From Archangium gephyra (GTDB lineage Bacteria; Myxococcota; Myxococcia; Myxococcales; Myxococcaceae): a stretch of DNA of 64,000 nt. The stretch lies in contig NZ_CP011509.1 of assembly GCF_001027285.1 (NCBI RefSeq), forward strand, positions 6,348,501-6,412,500. The letters run 5' to 3'. How positions within the stretch are numbered: position 1 is the first letter of the stretch; each line of letters begins with the position of its first letter. This document shows positions 44,140 through 55,675 of this stretch, piece after piece. The translations under genes and the position numbers were made by a program. Under the pieces are notes generated by a model. That model was not told the origin of the DNA. It did not search any database and saw nothing but the letters and a program-made list of their open reading frames with translations.

Positions 44140-44529
44140 ATGGCCCTGGAGAGGACGAAGCGGAGTCGCGGGGGGTGGGCCCTGGTGGGGCTGGTGCTCG
44201 GGTGTGCCTCGGGTCCCGAGCAGGTGGACTCTCCGGCGGCGGATCGTGCGCGCGAGCTGATGCGCGCCATGCGATCGCGCAACGGCAACCTGCTGCTGCG
44301 GTGCGAGCCCGAGGATGCCGAGGTGCACCTGGACGGGGTGCTCCAGGGCGTGTGCACCGACTTCGGTGGCAAGCCGAGCGCGCTGAAGGTGGGCCTGGGG
44401 CTGCACCGCATCGACGTGAAGAAGGACGGCTACTGGCCGTACACCACGTACTTCGAGCCCAGCAATGCCCGGGCGGGGCTGACGATCAAGCTGAAGTCGA
44501 TGGGGCAGGAGAGCGGCGGCTCGGACTGA
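44140..44529 (+). CDS. small PEGA-domain lipoprotein
   Basis: This 129-aa protein has a lipoprotein signal (ALVGLVLGC, Cys about residue 22). The PEGA-like domain at residues about 50-110 reads LLLRCEPEDAEVHLDGVLQG, then LKVGLGLHRIDVKKDGYWPY, matching P-x-x-A-x-V-x-x-D-G and K-x-G-Y. PEGA domains are surface beta domains of unknown binding role. It follows the LPP20-like gene by 9 bases. The sequence downstream (44530-44834) contains phased TGTAGC repeats but no gene. Confidence 0.85.
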   Translation: MALERTKRSRGGWALVGLVLGCASGPEQVDSPAADRARELMRAMRSRNGNLLLRCEPEDAEVHLDGVLQGVCTDFGGKPSALKVGLGLHRIDVKKDGYWPYTTYFEPSNARAGLTIKLKSMGQESGGSD

Positions 44530-44574
44530 TCCAGCGCGGGTTCCCCTGACGTCAGCCAGAGGGGAGCCGCTTCG

Positions 44575-44616
44575 CGTAGCGGCCTGTAGCACCCTGTAGC
44601 GGCTGCTACATGTAGC
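44575..44616. repeat. phased TGTAGC repeats upstream of the DnaA-N-like gene
   Basis: The hexamer (T/C)GTAGC starts at 44575, 44585 and 44595, exactly 10 bp apart. An inverted copy GCTACA lies at 44605 and a further direct copy at 44611. The 44595/44605 pair forms a dyad. One-helical-turn spacing is what a protein binding cooperatively along one face of DNA needs. No gene overlaps it. Confidence 0.7.
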
Positions 44617-44834
44617 GCGTGCGGAGGCCGATATTCCGGCTCCGCGGAGCGTTGGCTCCCGGCGGATCAGCGGAGCCGGGGCTAGACGATGCGGGTAGGA
44701 CGGCGCAGATCGCGGGGCATGGATCACGCCGATCAGTGCGGCCTTCTCGTGTTCGAGGAGGGTGGCACGGCGTTCCCTACGCCGGGGGAACAGGACGTGG
44801 ACACCAGGAGCCGGACCCAGGGGAGGCGGTGAGC

Positions 44835-46145
44835 ATGGCCGGGTTGGACTGGGTACAGGTGGACGTGGGCTTTCCCATGAGCCTCCCCGTGGTGTGCGCC
44901 GCTCGCACCCTGGGGATGGAGCGACGGGCCTTCGTGGGAGCCATGGTGGAGCTGCAGATCTGGGCGGTGCAGGCGTTGCCCTCGGGACGCTTCGAGCCCT
45001 TCGGACTGTCCGGCGGACGGACCGCGGACGCGTCCGCGGACATGTCCATGGACGAGGCGGTGTGGCAGGAGGCGGTGGAGGGCGCGGTCCGGTGGACGGG
45101 CGCTCCTGGAGCCTTCTGGGACGCGCTGCTGCGCGCCGGAATCCTGGTGAGGGAAGGGGACAGCGTCCGCTTCACCCTCTGTGATCGCTACGTGCAGGTG
45201 CTCGAGAAGAGGAGCAAGGAGGCCGAGCGCAAGCGCCGGGAGCGCGCCGCCAAGGCCTCGGGCGCGTCCGCCGGACGTCCCGCGGACACGTCCGGGACGT
45301 CCTCCTCCAGAAAGAGAAAGGAGAAGGAGAGTGAGAAGAAGACTTCTTCTTCTGCAGCAGCACTGGAGGTTGGATCCTCGGGCGGACGGCTCATCCCCGT
45401 CTCCCCGCCCTCGGACGAGGACGTGCCCGGAGCGCCGGTGGAGGCCACGCCCGTCCAGCTCGCGCTGCCGGGAACGCACATGGTGCCCGTGTCCTCTCCG
45501 CCGCGAGACGTCTGGCGGGCCCCGGCGTCCGAGGACGCGGCATCCGAGCCGTCCCCGGTCGAGGAGGAGGCTCCGGCCCGGGCGGCGGCCTTCTTCGAGA
45601 CGTGTCAGGAGGAGCGCTGCCGGGCACTTCCCGGACTCCCCGCCGAGGAGCAGCCCAAGGCCTGGGCGAGCTGGTACCGCGGAGCCCTGCGCAAGGTGAG
45701 CGGGGACGAGGGACGTCTGCTGGACGCCTGGCGCGGGTACATCCACTCCGACTGGGGGCGCAGCCGTGAGCCCCGTTGTACGGCGCAGGCGTTCTGTACG
45801 CCCCGGGTCTGGAGCCGCTACCTCGAGCCGCTGAAGCGGGAGGATCCGGCCGAGGTGTCCGGTGCACCGTCCGTGGACGTGTCCACCGAGGCGGGCCGCC
45901 GCTGGCGGGAGTGCCTCGCGTGGCTGCACGACCATGGGAAGCGGTACGCCCTGACGTGGCTGGCGCAGGCCCGTGCCGTGGAGGTGGAGGACGGACGCCT
46001 GGTGCTCGAGGTGCCAGACGCGCACTTCCGCCAGTGGGTGCAGGAGCACTACGGCCAGATGGTGGAGCAGCTCACCCGGGAGCTCGGCCTCGAGGGCGTG
46101 TGCTGGCGGGTGGCCGATGGGGTCCGTGCGCCCCTTCTCGGATAG
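44835..46145 (+). CDS. protein with C-terminal DnaA-N-like domain, function unknown
   Basis: This 436-aa protein starts at ATG 44835, with GGAGG 8 bases upstream. Residues 1-125 look like a winged-helix replication-type domain (WVQVDVGFPMSLPVVCAART ... AVWQEAVEGAVRW). A Lys/Arg/Glu-rich stretch and a long Ser/Pro linker follow. Residues about 350-425 resemble the DnaA N-terminal domain: W-R-E-C-L-A-W-L, ALTWLAQARAVEVEDGRLVL and EVPDAHFRQWVQEHY. No AAA+ or DnaA-box-binding domain is present. DnaA-N domains bind DnaB helicase and DiaA-like proteins, so a role at replication initiation or its control is possible, as is descent from a phage replication protein. The stop overlaps a possible start of the next gene. 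Confidence 0.75.
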   Translation: MAGLDWVQVDVGFPMSLPVVCAARTLGMERRAFVGAMVELQIWAVQALPSGRFEPFGLSGGRTADASADMSMDEAVWQEAVEGAVRWTGAPGAFWDALLRAGILVREGDSVRFTLCDRYVQVLEKRSKEAERKRRERAAKASGASAGRPADTSGTSSSRKRKEKESEKKTSSSAAALEVGSSGGRLIPVSPPSDEDVPGAPVEATPVQLALPGTHMVPVSSPPRDVWRAPASEDAASEPSPVEEEAPARAAAFFETCQEERCRALPGLPAEEQPKAWASWYRGALRKVSGDEGRLLDAWRGYIHSDWGRSREPRCTAQAFCTPRVWSRYLEPLKREDPAEVSGAPSVDVSTEAGRRWRECLAWLHDHGKRYALTWLAQARAVEVEDGRLVLEVPDAHFRQWVQEHYGQMVEQLTRELGLEGVCWRVADGVRAPLLG

Positions 46146-47430
46146 ACCGGGTAGTATCCAGCGGATACGGAATGAGGAGCCCGCCATCGGACGCAACAAG
46201 AGAGGCAAGGCGCGCGAGGTGAAGGCGCCAGTGGCGCGGGTCGCTCCAGCGGAGACGCCCCTGCACGTGGTGAAGACCGAAGCGGAGCGGCGGCCGGACC
46301 CCGAGCCCGTTCCCGTGGAGCCACCGCCCGCCGAGGGCGAGCTCTCCGAGGCCGAGGCCCGGCGGGTGGATTTCGCCTGGTCGGCGGCCATGGTGGGCTC
46401 GTTGGCGCTGGTGTTCGCGCTGCTGTCGGTGTTCGGCGGCGTGTCGGTGCCGGTGCTGCTGGCGCTCGCCATGGCGTACGTGCTCAACCCGCTGGTCACC
46501 GCCATGGAGCGCCGGGGCCTCAACCGCACCCTGGGGACGAGCGTGGTGTTCGCCGGGAGCCTGCTGCTGCTGATCGGCGCGGTGCTCTACCTCATCCCGG
46601 TCTTCCGGGAGGAGGCGGTGAAGCTGCCGGACTTCTTCCGCCGGGCGAGTGAGCGGGTGGTGCCGCAGGTGGAGTCGTTGCTGGGACGTCCGTTGCCGGA
46701 TCTGCTGCGGCAGCGCATGACGGAGCTGGGGGCGCAGGCCTCGGAGATCCTCCAGAGCGCGGGGCCCACGGCGGCGCGGCTGGTGGCGAGCTTCGCGGGC
46801 AACACCGCGCGGTTGGTGGCCACGCTGCTGGGCCTGTTGGTGGTACCGGTGCTGGGCTTCTTCTTCCTCCAGGACTATCCGCGGCTGGTGGGCATGGTGA
46901 AGGGCCTGGTGCCGCGCCGGGCGGTGGGGCTGGTCAGCCGGCGCTTCTCCGAGGTGGATGACGTCCTGTCCGCCTTCGTGCGTGGGCAGATCACCGTGGG
47001 GGCCATCCTCTCGGTGCTCTATGGCGGTGGCCTGTGGTTCGCGCGCATCGACCTGGCGATCGTGATCGGGGTGATCGCCGGGTTCGGCAACATGGTGCCC
47101 TACCTCGGGACGGGTCTGGGGGTGGTGCTGGCGGCGCTGGGGCTGATGTTGTCCTGGCAGGGCCCGTGGCAGCTCGCGGCGGTGGCGGGCACCTTCGTGG
47201 TGGCCCAGATGGCCGAGGGCCTCTTCATCACCCCCAAGGTGGTGGGCGACAAGGTGGGCCTCTCGTCGGTGGCCGTGATCATCGCCATCCTGGCCTTTGG
47301 AGAGCTGTTCGGCTTCACCGGCATCCTGCTGGCGGTGCCCACGACGGCCATCCTCAAGGTGGTGCTGAGCGTGGTGGTGGAGCGCTACAAGCGGACCGGC
47401 CTCTACACGGGCGAGCAGCCCGTCCCCTGA
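46117..47430 (+). CDS. AI-2E family (PerM-like) transporter
   Basis: This protein is 437 aa if started at ATG 46117, which overlaps the previous gene, or 414 aa if started at an ATC at 46186 that sits 6 bases after GAGGAG. No ATG, GTG or TTG with a good site lies between. A charged Pro-rich N-terminus (to about residue 80) precedes the membrane part. The family signature is present: FGNMVPYLGTGLGVVLAAL and VAQMAEGLFITPKVVGDKVG, with the soluble helical region EEAVKLPDFFRRASERVVPQ. The substrate is unknown. It is followed by the uracil-DNA glycosylase gene after 81 bases. Confidence 0.88.
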   Translation: MGSVRPFSDRPGSIQRIRNEEPAIGRNKRGKAREVKAPVARVAPAETPLHVVKTEAERRPDPEPVPVEPPPAEGELSEAEARRVDFAWSAAMVGSLALVFALLSVFGGVSVPVLLALAMAYVLNPLVTAMERRGLNRTLGTSVVFAGSLLLLIGAVLYLIPVFREEAVKLPDFFRRASERVVPQVESLLGRPLPDLLRQRMTELGAQASEILQSAGPTAARLVASFAGNTARLVATLLGLLVVPVLGFFFLQDYPRLVGMVKGLVPRRAVGLVSRRFSEVDDVLSAFVRGQITVGAILSVLYGGGLWFARIDLAIVIGVIAGFGNMVPYLGTGLGVVLAALGLMLSWQGPWQLAAVAGTFVVAQMAEGLFITPKVVGDKVGLSSVAVIIAILAFGELFGFTGILLAVPTTAILKVVLSVVVERYKRTGLYTGEQPVP

Positions 47431-47511
47431 GCCGCGCGTCCCCCGGCCCGAAGCCGTCCGGAGAAGTGGACGGTGGCGGAGGGGTAGGGCGGGGCGCTAG
47501 GGAAGGGGACC

Positions 47512-48237
47512 GTGGCGAAGAGCAAGGCGACAGGGACGGCAGGCGCGGCGGGGCTCGCGCGCCTTCACGAGGAGATCATCACCTGCCGGGCGTGTCCCCG
47601 GTTGGTGGAGTGGCGCGAGCAGGTGGCGCGGGAGAAGCGCCGGGCCTTCCGCGACTGGACGTACTGGGGCCGGCCCGTGCCCGGCTTCGGGGACCCCCAG
47701 GCGGAGCTGGTCATCCTCGGACTGGCGCCGGCGGCACATGGGGCCAACCGGACGGGCCGGGTGTTCACCGGGGATCGCTCGGGGGACTTCCTGTTCGCCG
47801 GGCTGCACCGGGCGGGCTTCGCCAACCAGCCCCGGAGCGAGCACCGGGACGACGGCCTCGCGCTGACGGGGGCCTACATCGTCGCGCCGTGCAAGTGCGC
47901 GCCGCCGGACAACAAACCCCTGCCGGAGGAGCTGGTCCGGTGTGCTCCCTTCCTGGACCGGGAGATGGCCCTGCTGCCCGGCCGGGTGGTCCTGACGCTG
48001 GGGGGCATTGCCTGGAACGCGACGCTCGCCTGGCTGGAGAGGGCGGGGGTGTCCATTCCCACGCCCCGGCCGTCCTTCGGACACGGAGCGGAGCTGGCCC
48101 TGCCGGGGGCGCCGGTGCTCCTGGGCTGCTACCACGTGAGCCAGCAGAACACGCAGACGGGCCGGCTCACCCCCGCCATGTTCGACGCGATCATGGCCCG
48201 GGCCCGGGTGCTGATCGAAAATCGCCGGGGAACATGA
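47512..48237 (+). CDS. family-5 (UdgB-like) uracil-DNA glycosylase
   Basis: This 241-aa base-excision repair enzyme starts at GTG 47512 after AAGGGG. The N-terminal CRACPRL and the central APCKCAPP supply cysteines for the Fe-S cluster of families 4 and 5. Motif A is GLAPAAHGANRTGRVFTGDR, where Ala replaces the catalytic Asp/Glu seen in other families, typical of family 5. Motif B is HVSQQNTQTGRLTPAMF. It removes uracil and some deaminated purines from DNA. It stands alone before tRNA-Val. Confidence 0.92.
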   Translation: MAKSKATGTAGAAGLARLHEEIITCRACPRLVEWREQVAREKRRAFRDWTYWGRPVPGFGDPQAELVILGLAPAAHGANRTGRVFTGDRSGDFLFAGLHRAGFANQPRSEHRDDGLALTGAYIVAPCKCAPPDNKPLPEELVRCAPFLDREMALLPGRVVLTLGGIAWNATLAWLERAGVSIPTPRPSFGHGAELALPGAPVLLGCYHVSQQNTQTGRLTPAMFDAIMARARVLIENRRGT

Positions 48238-48325
48238 CGCCCCCCTGTCGGTGTTTCCTTGACAGCTCCGGGCTGCCCATCGTATTCCCCGCCCACCTTC
48301 GACGGCGGCAGTCGCGGCGGCGAAC

Positions 48326-48397
<72 letters not shown>

Positions 48398-48471
48398 CTT
48401 CAGTACGGGTTTTCAACTGCGGGCGGCAAGGCTGATCAGCCTGCCGCCCGCGTTCTTTTCCGAGGTGTCGC

Positions 48472-50400
48472 ATGGCGGATCAGATCACGGTGACCCTCCC
48501 CGATGGCAGCCAGAAGCAGGCACCCCGGGGCACGTCCATCGCGGACTTCGTGCGCGACAGCATCGGGGCGGGCCTGGCCAAGGCCGCCCTCTTCGCGCGC
48601 GTGAACGGCCAGGACGTGGATCTGACCCGTCCGCTCACCGAGGACGTGAAGCTGCAGATCTTCACCTCCAAGAGCCCCGAGGGCCTGGAACTCATCCGGC
48701 ACGACGCCGCCCACGTGGTGGCCAGCGCGGTGCAGCGGCTCTTCCCGGGCACGCAGGTGACCATCGGTCCCGCGACGGAGGAGGGCTTCTACTACGACTT
48801 CTTCCGCGAGAAGCCCTTCACGCCCGAGGACCTGGAGAAGATCGAGGCCGAGGCCAACAAGGAGATCGCCAGCAACCTGCCCTTCGTCCGGACCGAGATC
48901 TCCATGGACGAGGCGATCAAGCTCTTCGAGGACAAGGGCGAGAAGTTCAAGGTCGAGATCGTCAAGGACATCGCGGCCAAGGGCGCCAAGACGCTCACGC
49001 TCTACACCCATGGCGAGTGGGTGGACTTCTGCCTCGGGCCCCACGCTCCGAGCACCGGGAAGATCGGCGTCATCAAGCTGCTGTCCACCAGCGGCGCGTA
49101 CTGGCGCGGAGATCATCGCAACCCGATGCTCCAGCGCATCTACGGCACGGCCTTCTTCGACAAGAAGGCGCTCCAGGAGTACCTCAACCGGATGGAGGAG
49201 GCCCGCAAGCGCGATCACCGCAAGCTGGGCAAGGAGCTGGATCTCTTCCACTTCCACCCGTACTCGCCGGGCGCGGCCTTCTGGACCCCCAAGGGCACCA
49301 CGCTCTACAACACCCTGGCCGCCTTCATGCGCCGCATGACGAGCGAGACGGGCTACGTCGAGATCAAGACCCCGCTGCTCTACAACAAGGGCCTGTGGGA
49401 GACGAGCGGCCACTGGGGCAAGTACAAGGAGAACATGTTCCTCGTGCTCGACAGCGAGTCCGGGGAGCATGACTTCTCGCTGAAGCCGATGAACTGCCCG
49501 AGTCATCACCTGTACTACGGCTTCAAGAAGCACAGCTACCGCGACCTGCCCCTGCGCCTGCACACCCAGGACGTGCTCCACCGCAACGAGGCGGCCGGCT
49601 CGCTGGGCGGTCTCACCCGCGTGCGCCAGTTCGCCCAGGACGACGCCCACATCTACTGCATGGAGAGCCAGATCCCCGACGAGGTCCGGCGCTTCGTGCA
49701 GCTGCTGGATCGCGTCTACAAGGCGGTGGGCCTCTCCTACGCGGTGAAGCTCTCCACCCGGCCCGAGAAGCGGCTCGGCGATGACTCCCTGTGGGATCGC
49801 GCCGAGGCCGGCCTCAAGAGCGCCCTCGAGGGGCTCGGCCTGGAGTACGAGCTCAAGCCCGGCGACGGCGCCTTCTACGGCCCGAAGATCGACTTCGACG
49901 TGTCCGACAGCATCGGCCGCAAGTGGCAGCTGGGCACCATCCAGCTCGACTACCTCGCCCCCGAGCGCTTCGATCTCACCTACATCGGTGACGACAACGC
50001 CGAGCACCGCCCCGTGGTGCTCCACCGCGCCATCTTCGGCTCCTTCGAGCGCTTCATCGCCATCCTCATCGAGCACTTCGCCGGCGCCTTCCCCGCGTGG
50101 CTCGCCCCGGTGCAGGCCGTGCTCGTCACCGTGGCGGACCGCCAGCGTGACTACGCCCTCAAGGTGCGCGACCAGCTCCGCGCCAAGGGTTACCGGGTGG
50201 ACTTCGACGAGCGCGGCCTCACCCTCAACGCGAAGATCCGCGACGCCCAGCTCCAGAAAACCCCCTTCACCCTGGTCATCGGCGACAACGAGGTCGAGGG
50301 CGGGGGCGTGTCCCCCCGGCGCTACGGCGGCGAGGACCTCAAGACCATGAAGCTGGAGGCCTTCGAGGCCCTCCTGGAGAAGGAAGCCGCCTGGCCGTGA
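48472..50400 (+). CDS. thrS: threonyl-tRNA synthetase
   Basis: This 642-aa class II synthetase has the full domain order. A TGS domain (residues 1-62) is followed by the editing domain with HDAAHV and FCLGPH. The catalytic core has motif 2 ([20 protein letters not shown]), [11 protein letters not shown] and motif 3 ([20 protein letters not shown]). The anticodon-binding domain ends the protein. The start ATG 48472 follows GAGGTG. The thrS-infC-rpmI-rplT-pheST order is the classical translation operon. The region between tRNA-Val and thrS is short and holds no obvious leader. Confidence 0.98.
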   Translation: MADQITVTLPDGSQKQAPRGTSIADFVRDSIGAGLAKAALFARVNGQDVDLTRPLTEDVKLQIFTSKSPEGLELIRHDAAHVVASAVQRLFPGTQVTIGPATEEGFYYDFFREKPFTPEDLEKIEAEANKEIASNLPFVRTEISMDEAIKLFEDKGEKFKVEIVKDIAAKGAKTLTLYTHGEWVDFCLGPHAPSTGKIGVIKLLSTSGAYWRGDHRNPMLQRIYGTAFFDKKALQEYLNRMEEARKRDHRKLGKELDLFHFHPYSPGAAFWTPKGTTLYNTLAAFMRRMTSETGYVEIKTPLLYNKGLWETSGHWGKYKENMFLVLDSESGEHDFSLKPMNCPSHHLYYGFKKHSYRDLPLRLHTQDVLHRNEAAGSLGGLTRVRQFAQDDAHIYCMESQIPDEVRRFVQLLDRVYKAVGLSYAVKLSTRPEKRLGDDSLWDRAEAGLKSALEGLGLEYELKPGDGAFYGPKIDFDVSDSIGRKWQLGTIQLDYLAPERFDLTYIGDDNAEHRPVVLHRAIFGSFERFIAILIEHFAGAFPAWLAPVQAVLVTVADRQRDYALKVRDQLRAKGYRVDFDERGLTLNAKIRDAQLQKTPFTLVIGDNEVEGGGVSPRRYGGEDLKTMKLEAFEALLEKEAAWP

Positions 50401-50476
50401 GGCCCCTCGGGGGGTCATGGGTCATTGTCACCCCTTGACTCCCTATAGCTGGCAAGTATCTTGCCCCCCTTCAGAG

Positions 50477-50492
50477 GGGAGTACCTACTCCC
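50477..50492 (+). promoter_or_regulatory. palindrome in the infC leader
   Basis: GGGAGTA-CC-TACTCCC is a perfect 7-bp inverted repeat just upstream of the infC ribosome-binding site, next to a second small dyad (CCCCTTCAGAGGGG). It may be a translational or transcriptional control site. Confidence 0.4.
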
Positions 50493-50511
50493 ACTATCTG
50501 GAGGGAGTCAC

Positions 50512-51210
<699 letters not shown>

Positions 51211-51305
51211 TTGGACCCGGCTGGCGGCTTCCAAGCCGTCAGCCCTGACACACGCTGACGGCGATTCGCTGCGGCGGATGGGTAGTTGAAGGAAGGAACC
51301 GCAAG

Positions 51306-51515
51306 ATGCCCAAGTTGAAGACCCGTAGCGGCGCCAAGAAGCGCTTCCAGGTGAAGAAGACCGGCAAGGTGAAGTTCGGCAAGGCCTTGGGTAAGCACCT
51401 CTTCACCCACGCCAAGAGCCAGAAGCTCAAGCGTGAGCACCGTGGCACCGGGCACCTGAAGGACATGGATGCCAAGAAGGTCGTCAAGGAGATGTTCCCC
51501 TACGGGGCGAACTAG
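51306..51515 (+). CDS. rpmI: 50S ribosomal protein L35
   Basis: This 69-aa protein starts MPKLKTRSGAKKRFQVKKTG, the invariant L35 opening, and is Lys/Arg-rich throughout. The start ATG 51306 has AAGGAAGGA upstream. It lies 95 bases after infC; the gap contains an imperfect inverted repeat around 51217-51245 but no gene. It is co-transcribed with infC and rplT. Confidence 0.98.
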   Translation: MPKLKTRSGAKKRFQVKKTGKVKFGKALGKHLFTHAKSQKLKREHRGTGHLKDMDAKKVVKEMFPYGAN

Positions 51516-51602
51516 CCGTACGCAGTAAAGAGGGCCCTGTCGGTGCGGTGAACAACCGGAGCCGGGGGTTTTCAAACACCTCGCAGCAGTCAGGAGTCAG
51601 CA

Positions 51603-51950
51603 ATGCGCGTCAAGAAGGGTTTCAAGGCTCGTCGCCGTCGTAATCGGATTCTGAAACTGGCCAAGGGTTACCGTGGCCGCCGCAAGAATTGCTACAAGCG
51701 GGCCAACCAGGCCGTGGAGCGCGCGCTCGATTACGCCAGCCGTGATCGCGCCGTTCGCAAGCGGAACTTCCGCTCGCTGTGGATCGTCCGCATCAACGCG
51801 GCCGCCCGCACCGTGGGCCTGTCCTACTCGCGGCTGATCGCCGGCCTGGCCAAGAACAAGATCGCCCTGGATCGCAAGGTCCTGTCCGAGATGGCCATCG
51901 TGGATCCCGCTGGTTTTGCCGCTGTCGCCAACATCGCGAAGGCGGCCTGA
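51603..51950 (+). CDS. rplT: 50S ribosomal protein L20
   Basis: This 115-aa protein contains [40 protein letters not shown] and [20 protein letters not shown], the standard L20 blocks. L20 is needed early in 50S assembly and in many bacteria represses its own operon by binding the leader. It is 87 bases after rpmI and is followed by a strong terminator at 52038-52066. Confidence 0.98.
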   Translation: MRVKKGFKARRRRNRILKLAKGYRGRRKNCYKRANQAVERALDYASRDRAVRKRNFRSLWIVRINAAARTVGLSYSRLIAGLAKNKIALDRKVLSEMAIVDPAGFAAVANIAKAA

Positions 51951-52037
51951 GTGTGACGGCTGGCCTCTCGGCCGGCCTCGAAAGTGAGCGGTCGCGGTCT
52001 TCCTCGTGAAGGCCGCTGCCACTCGCGGATTTGAAAC

Positions 52038-52066
52038 GGGCTGCCCCCAGGGCGGCCCTTTTTTTT
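52038..52066 (+). terminator. intrinsic terminator or attenuator between rplT and pheS
   Basis: GGGCTGCCC pairs with GGGCGGCCC (one wobble) around a 3-base loop and is followed directly by eight T. It lies 38 bases before the pheS start, so it either ends the rplT operon or attenuates pheST. No Phe-rich leader peptide is seen. Confidence 0.85.
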
Positions 52067-52104
52067 GGCCCCGGCCCGGCCGGGAAAAGGGAGGCGAAGT
52101 CCCC

Positions 52105-53153
<1,049 letters not shown>

Positions 53154-53154
<1 letters not shown>

Positions 53155-55565
53155 TGAAGATCTCGGTCAAGTGGCTCGGTGACTATGTGGGGCTGCCGGC
53201 CAGCGTGGATGAGCTGGCCCGTAAGCTGACCGCCGTGGGTCTGGAGATCGAGGGCCTGGAGCGCCCCGGCGAGGGTCTGCGCGGCGTGGTGGTGGCGCAG
53301 ATCAAGGAGTCCGTCCAGCACCCCAACGCGGACAAGCTGTCCGTGACGAAGATCGACATGGGCGGCCCGGAGCTGCTGCAGGTGGTGTGCGGCGCCAAGA
53401 ACTTCAAGGTCGGCGACAAGGTGCCGCTGGCCACCCTCGGCACGAAGCTGCCCAATGGCGTGGAGATCAAGCAGGCCCCCCTGCGCGGCGTGGACAGCTT
53501 CGGCATGCTCTGCTCCGCCAAGGAGCTGGGCATCTCCGAGGAGTCCTCCGGCCTGCTCATCCTCCCGCAGGAGTTGAAGCCGGGCACGCCCATCGCCCAG
53601 GCGCTCGGGATGGATGACGTGGTGATGGAGGTGAACGTCACCCCCAACCGTCCGGATGCGCTGTCGCACCTGGGCGTGGCCCGCGAAGTGGCCGTTGCCA
53701 CCGGTGGCGCCCTGCGTCCGCCCCAGCCCAAGCTCGCCGAGTCCGGCGCCCCCGCCTCCGAGAAGGCCAAGGTGCGCATCGAGGATCCGGTGCGCTGCCC
53801 GCGCTACGCGGCCCGCGTCATCGAGAACGTGAAGATCGGTCCCTCGCCCCAGTGGCTCCAGGACCGGCTCAAGGCCTGCGGCGTGCGCCCCATCAGCAAC
53901 GTGGTGGACGTCACCAACTTCGTCCTCCTCGAGTACGGCCAGCCGCTGCACGCCTTCGACCTGGACAAGGTGGCCGGCCAGGAGATCATCGTCCGCACCG
54001 CGAAGCCGGGCGAGAAGATGACCACGCTCGATGGCAAGGAGCGGGCACTGTCGCCCGAGGACCTGCTCATCTGCGACCGCGACCGGGCCCAGGCCATCGC
54101 CGGCGTCATGGGCGGCCAGGACAGCGAGGTCAGCGCGGGCACCACGCGCGTGCTGCTTGAGTCCGCCTTCTTCCAGCCCTCCAGCATCCGCCGCTCCTCC
54201 AAGCGCCACGGCCTCCACACCGAGGCCTCGCACCGCTTCGAGCGCGGCGTGGACCTCGACGCCACCATTCCGGCGGTGGACCGGGCCGCGGCCCTCATCG
54301 CCGAGCTGGCCGGTGGCACCGTGGCCCCGGGCCGCATCGACGTGTACCCGCAGCCCCAGCCGCAGCGCCGCGTGACGCTGCGCTACGGCCGCGTGGAGAA
54401 GCTGCTGGGCGTGGCCATCCCCGAGGCCGAGTGCCGCCGCATCCTCGGCACCCTCGGCTTCAAGCAGGTGGAGGAGGGGAGTGGGCAGACCACCTTCGAG
54501 GTGCCCCGCGCCCGCGTGGACGTGGAGCGCGAGGAGGACCTCATGGAGGAGCTCGCCCGCGTCTACGGCTACGACAACATCCCCGCCAAGCTGCCCCGCG
54601 GCCTCGCCGAGCTGGGGCCCGAGCCGGCCTACTCCGAGGCCGAGCGCCGCGCCCGCCAGGCCCTCTCCGGCGTGGGGCTCCGTGAGGTGGTGAACTACTC
54701 CTTCGTCGCGCCCCGCTCCCTGGAGGTGCTGGGCGGGAAGGACAAGCCCGTCGCGCTCCTCAACCCGCTGAGCGTGGAGCAGTCGGTGATGCGCACCAGC
54801 CTGCTGCCGGGCCTGCTGGAGAACCTCTCCCGCAGCGTCCGTCACCAGGTGGAGTCCGTGGCCCTCTACGAGACGGGCCGCGCCTACTTCCAGGACCCCG
54901 AGGGTGGACAGGGCCAGCGTCCCGCCGCTCGCGAGGTGCACCGCCTGGGAGGCCTCGTGTGGGGCCTGCGCGGCGGCCGGACGTGGACGCAGAAGGACGC
55001 CCGCGCGGACTTCTATGACGCCAAGGGCGCCCTGGAGTCCGTGCTGCACGCGCTCCATGTGGACGGCGTCCGCTTCGTCCCCGCCGAGGCCCCCGCCTAC
55101 CACCCGCGCGCCTGCGCCCGGGTGGAGCTGGCCGATGGCACCGTGCTGGGCCACGTGGGCGAGCTGCACCCGCGCGTCACCAAGGCCCTGGATCTGCCCC
55201 GCGACGTCTTCGTCTTCGAGGTGGACACGGCGCCCCTGTACGCCGCCTCCCGTCTGGTGCCCGAGTACCAGGGCCTGCCGCGCTTCCCCGCCGTACTCCG
55301 GGACCTGGCCGTCGTGGTGCCCCTGGCGCTCCAGAACGACGAGGTCCGCCGCGTCATCCTGGAGGTCGGTGGCCCCCTGGTGGAGGACGCCCTCATCTTC
55401 GACGTCTACACGGGCAAACCCATCGCCGAGGGCCACAAGAACCTGGCCTACGCCATCCGCTACCGCTCGCCCGAGCGCACCCTCACGGACGCGGACGTGA
55501 CGGCCGCCCACCAGCGCATCATCTCCGAGGTCAACCAGCGCCTGGGTGGTGCCCTGCGGACCTGA
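53154..55565 (+). CDS. pheT: phenylalanyl-tRNA synthetase beta subunit
   Basis: This 803-aa partner of PheS starts at ATG 53154, overlapping the pheS stop. Domains in order: EMAP/OB-type tRNA-binding domain (residues about 40-150), B3/B4 editing domain, B5 domain, the inactive synthetase-like core and the C-terminal FDX-ACB anticodon-binding domain. B3/B4 motifs include RPISNVVDVTNFVLLEYGQP, LHAFD and EASHRFERGVD. The anticodon-binding domain includes YQGLPRFPAVLRDLAVVVP. It is full length and edits mischarged Tyr-tRNA. Confidence 0.98.
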
Positions 55566-55605
55566 CGTGGTGGGTACGCGCGAAAACCTGAGTGAAACCG
55601 GTGGG

Positions 55606-55618
55606 TTGACAGCTGTCA
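55606..55618 (+). promoter_or_regulatory. candidate ihfA promoter -35 with overlapping palindrome
   Basis: TTGACA (55606-55611) overlaps the 12-bp palindrome TGACAGCTGTCA, with a repeat of GCTGTCA 13 bases on. A convincing -10 hexamer is lacking. It lies 60-70 bases before the ihfA start. Confidence 0.4.
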
Positions 55619-55675
55619 GGGAAGGCTGTCACAGTCCGCCGGGTTCACCGCAGAGAGGGGCGCGAAGGTACTCGC

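Noticed and set aside
52006-52104. In-frame extension upstream of pheS
   Set aside because: It reads through the intrinsic terminator stem and T run; PheS homology and the AAAGGGAGG site begin at 52105.
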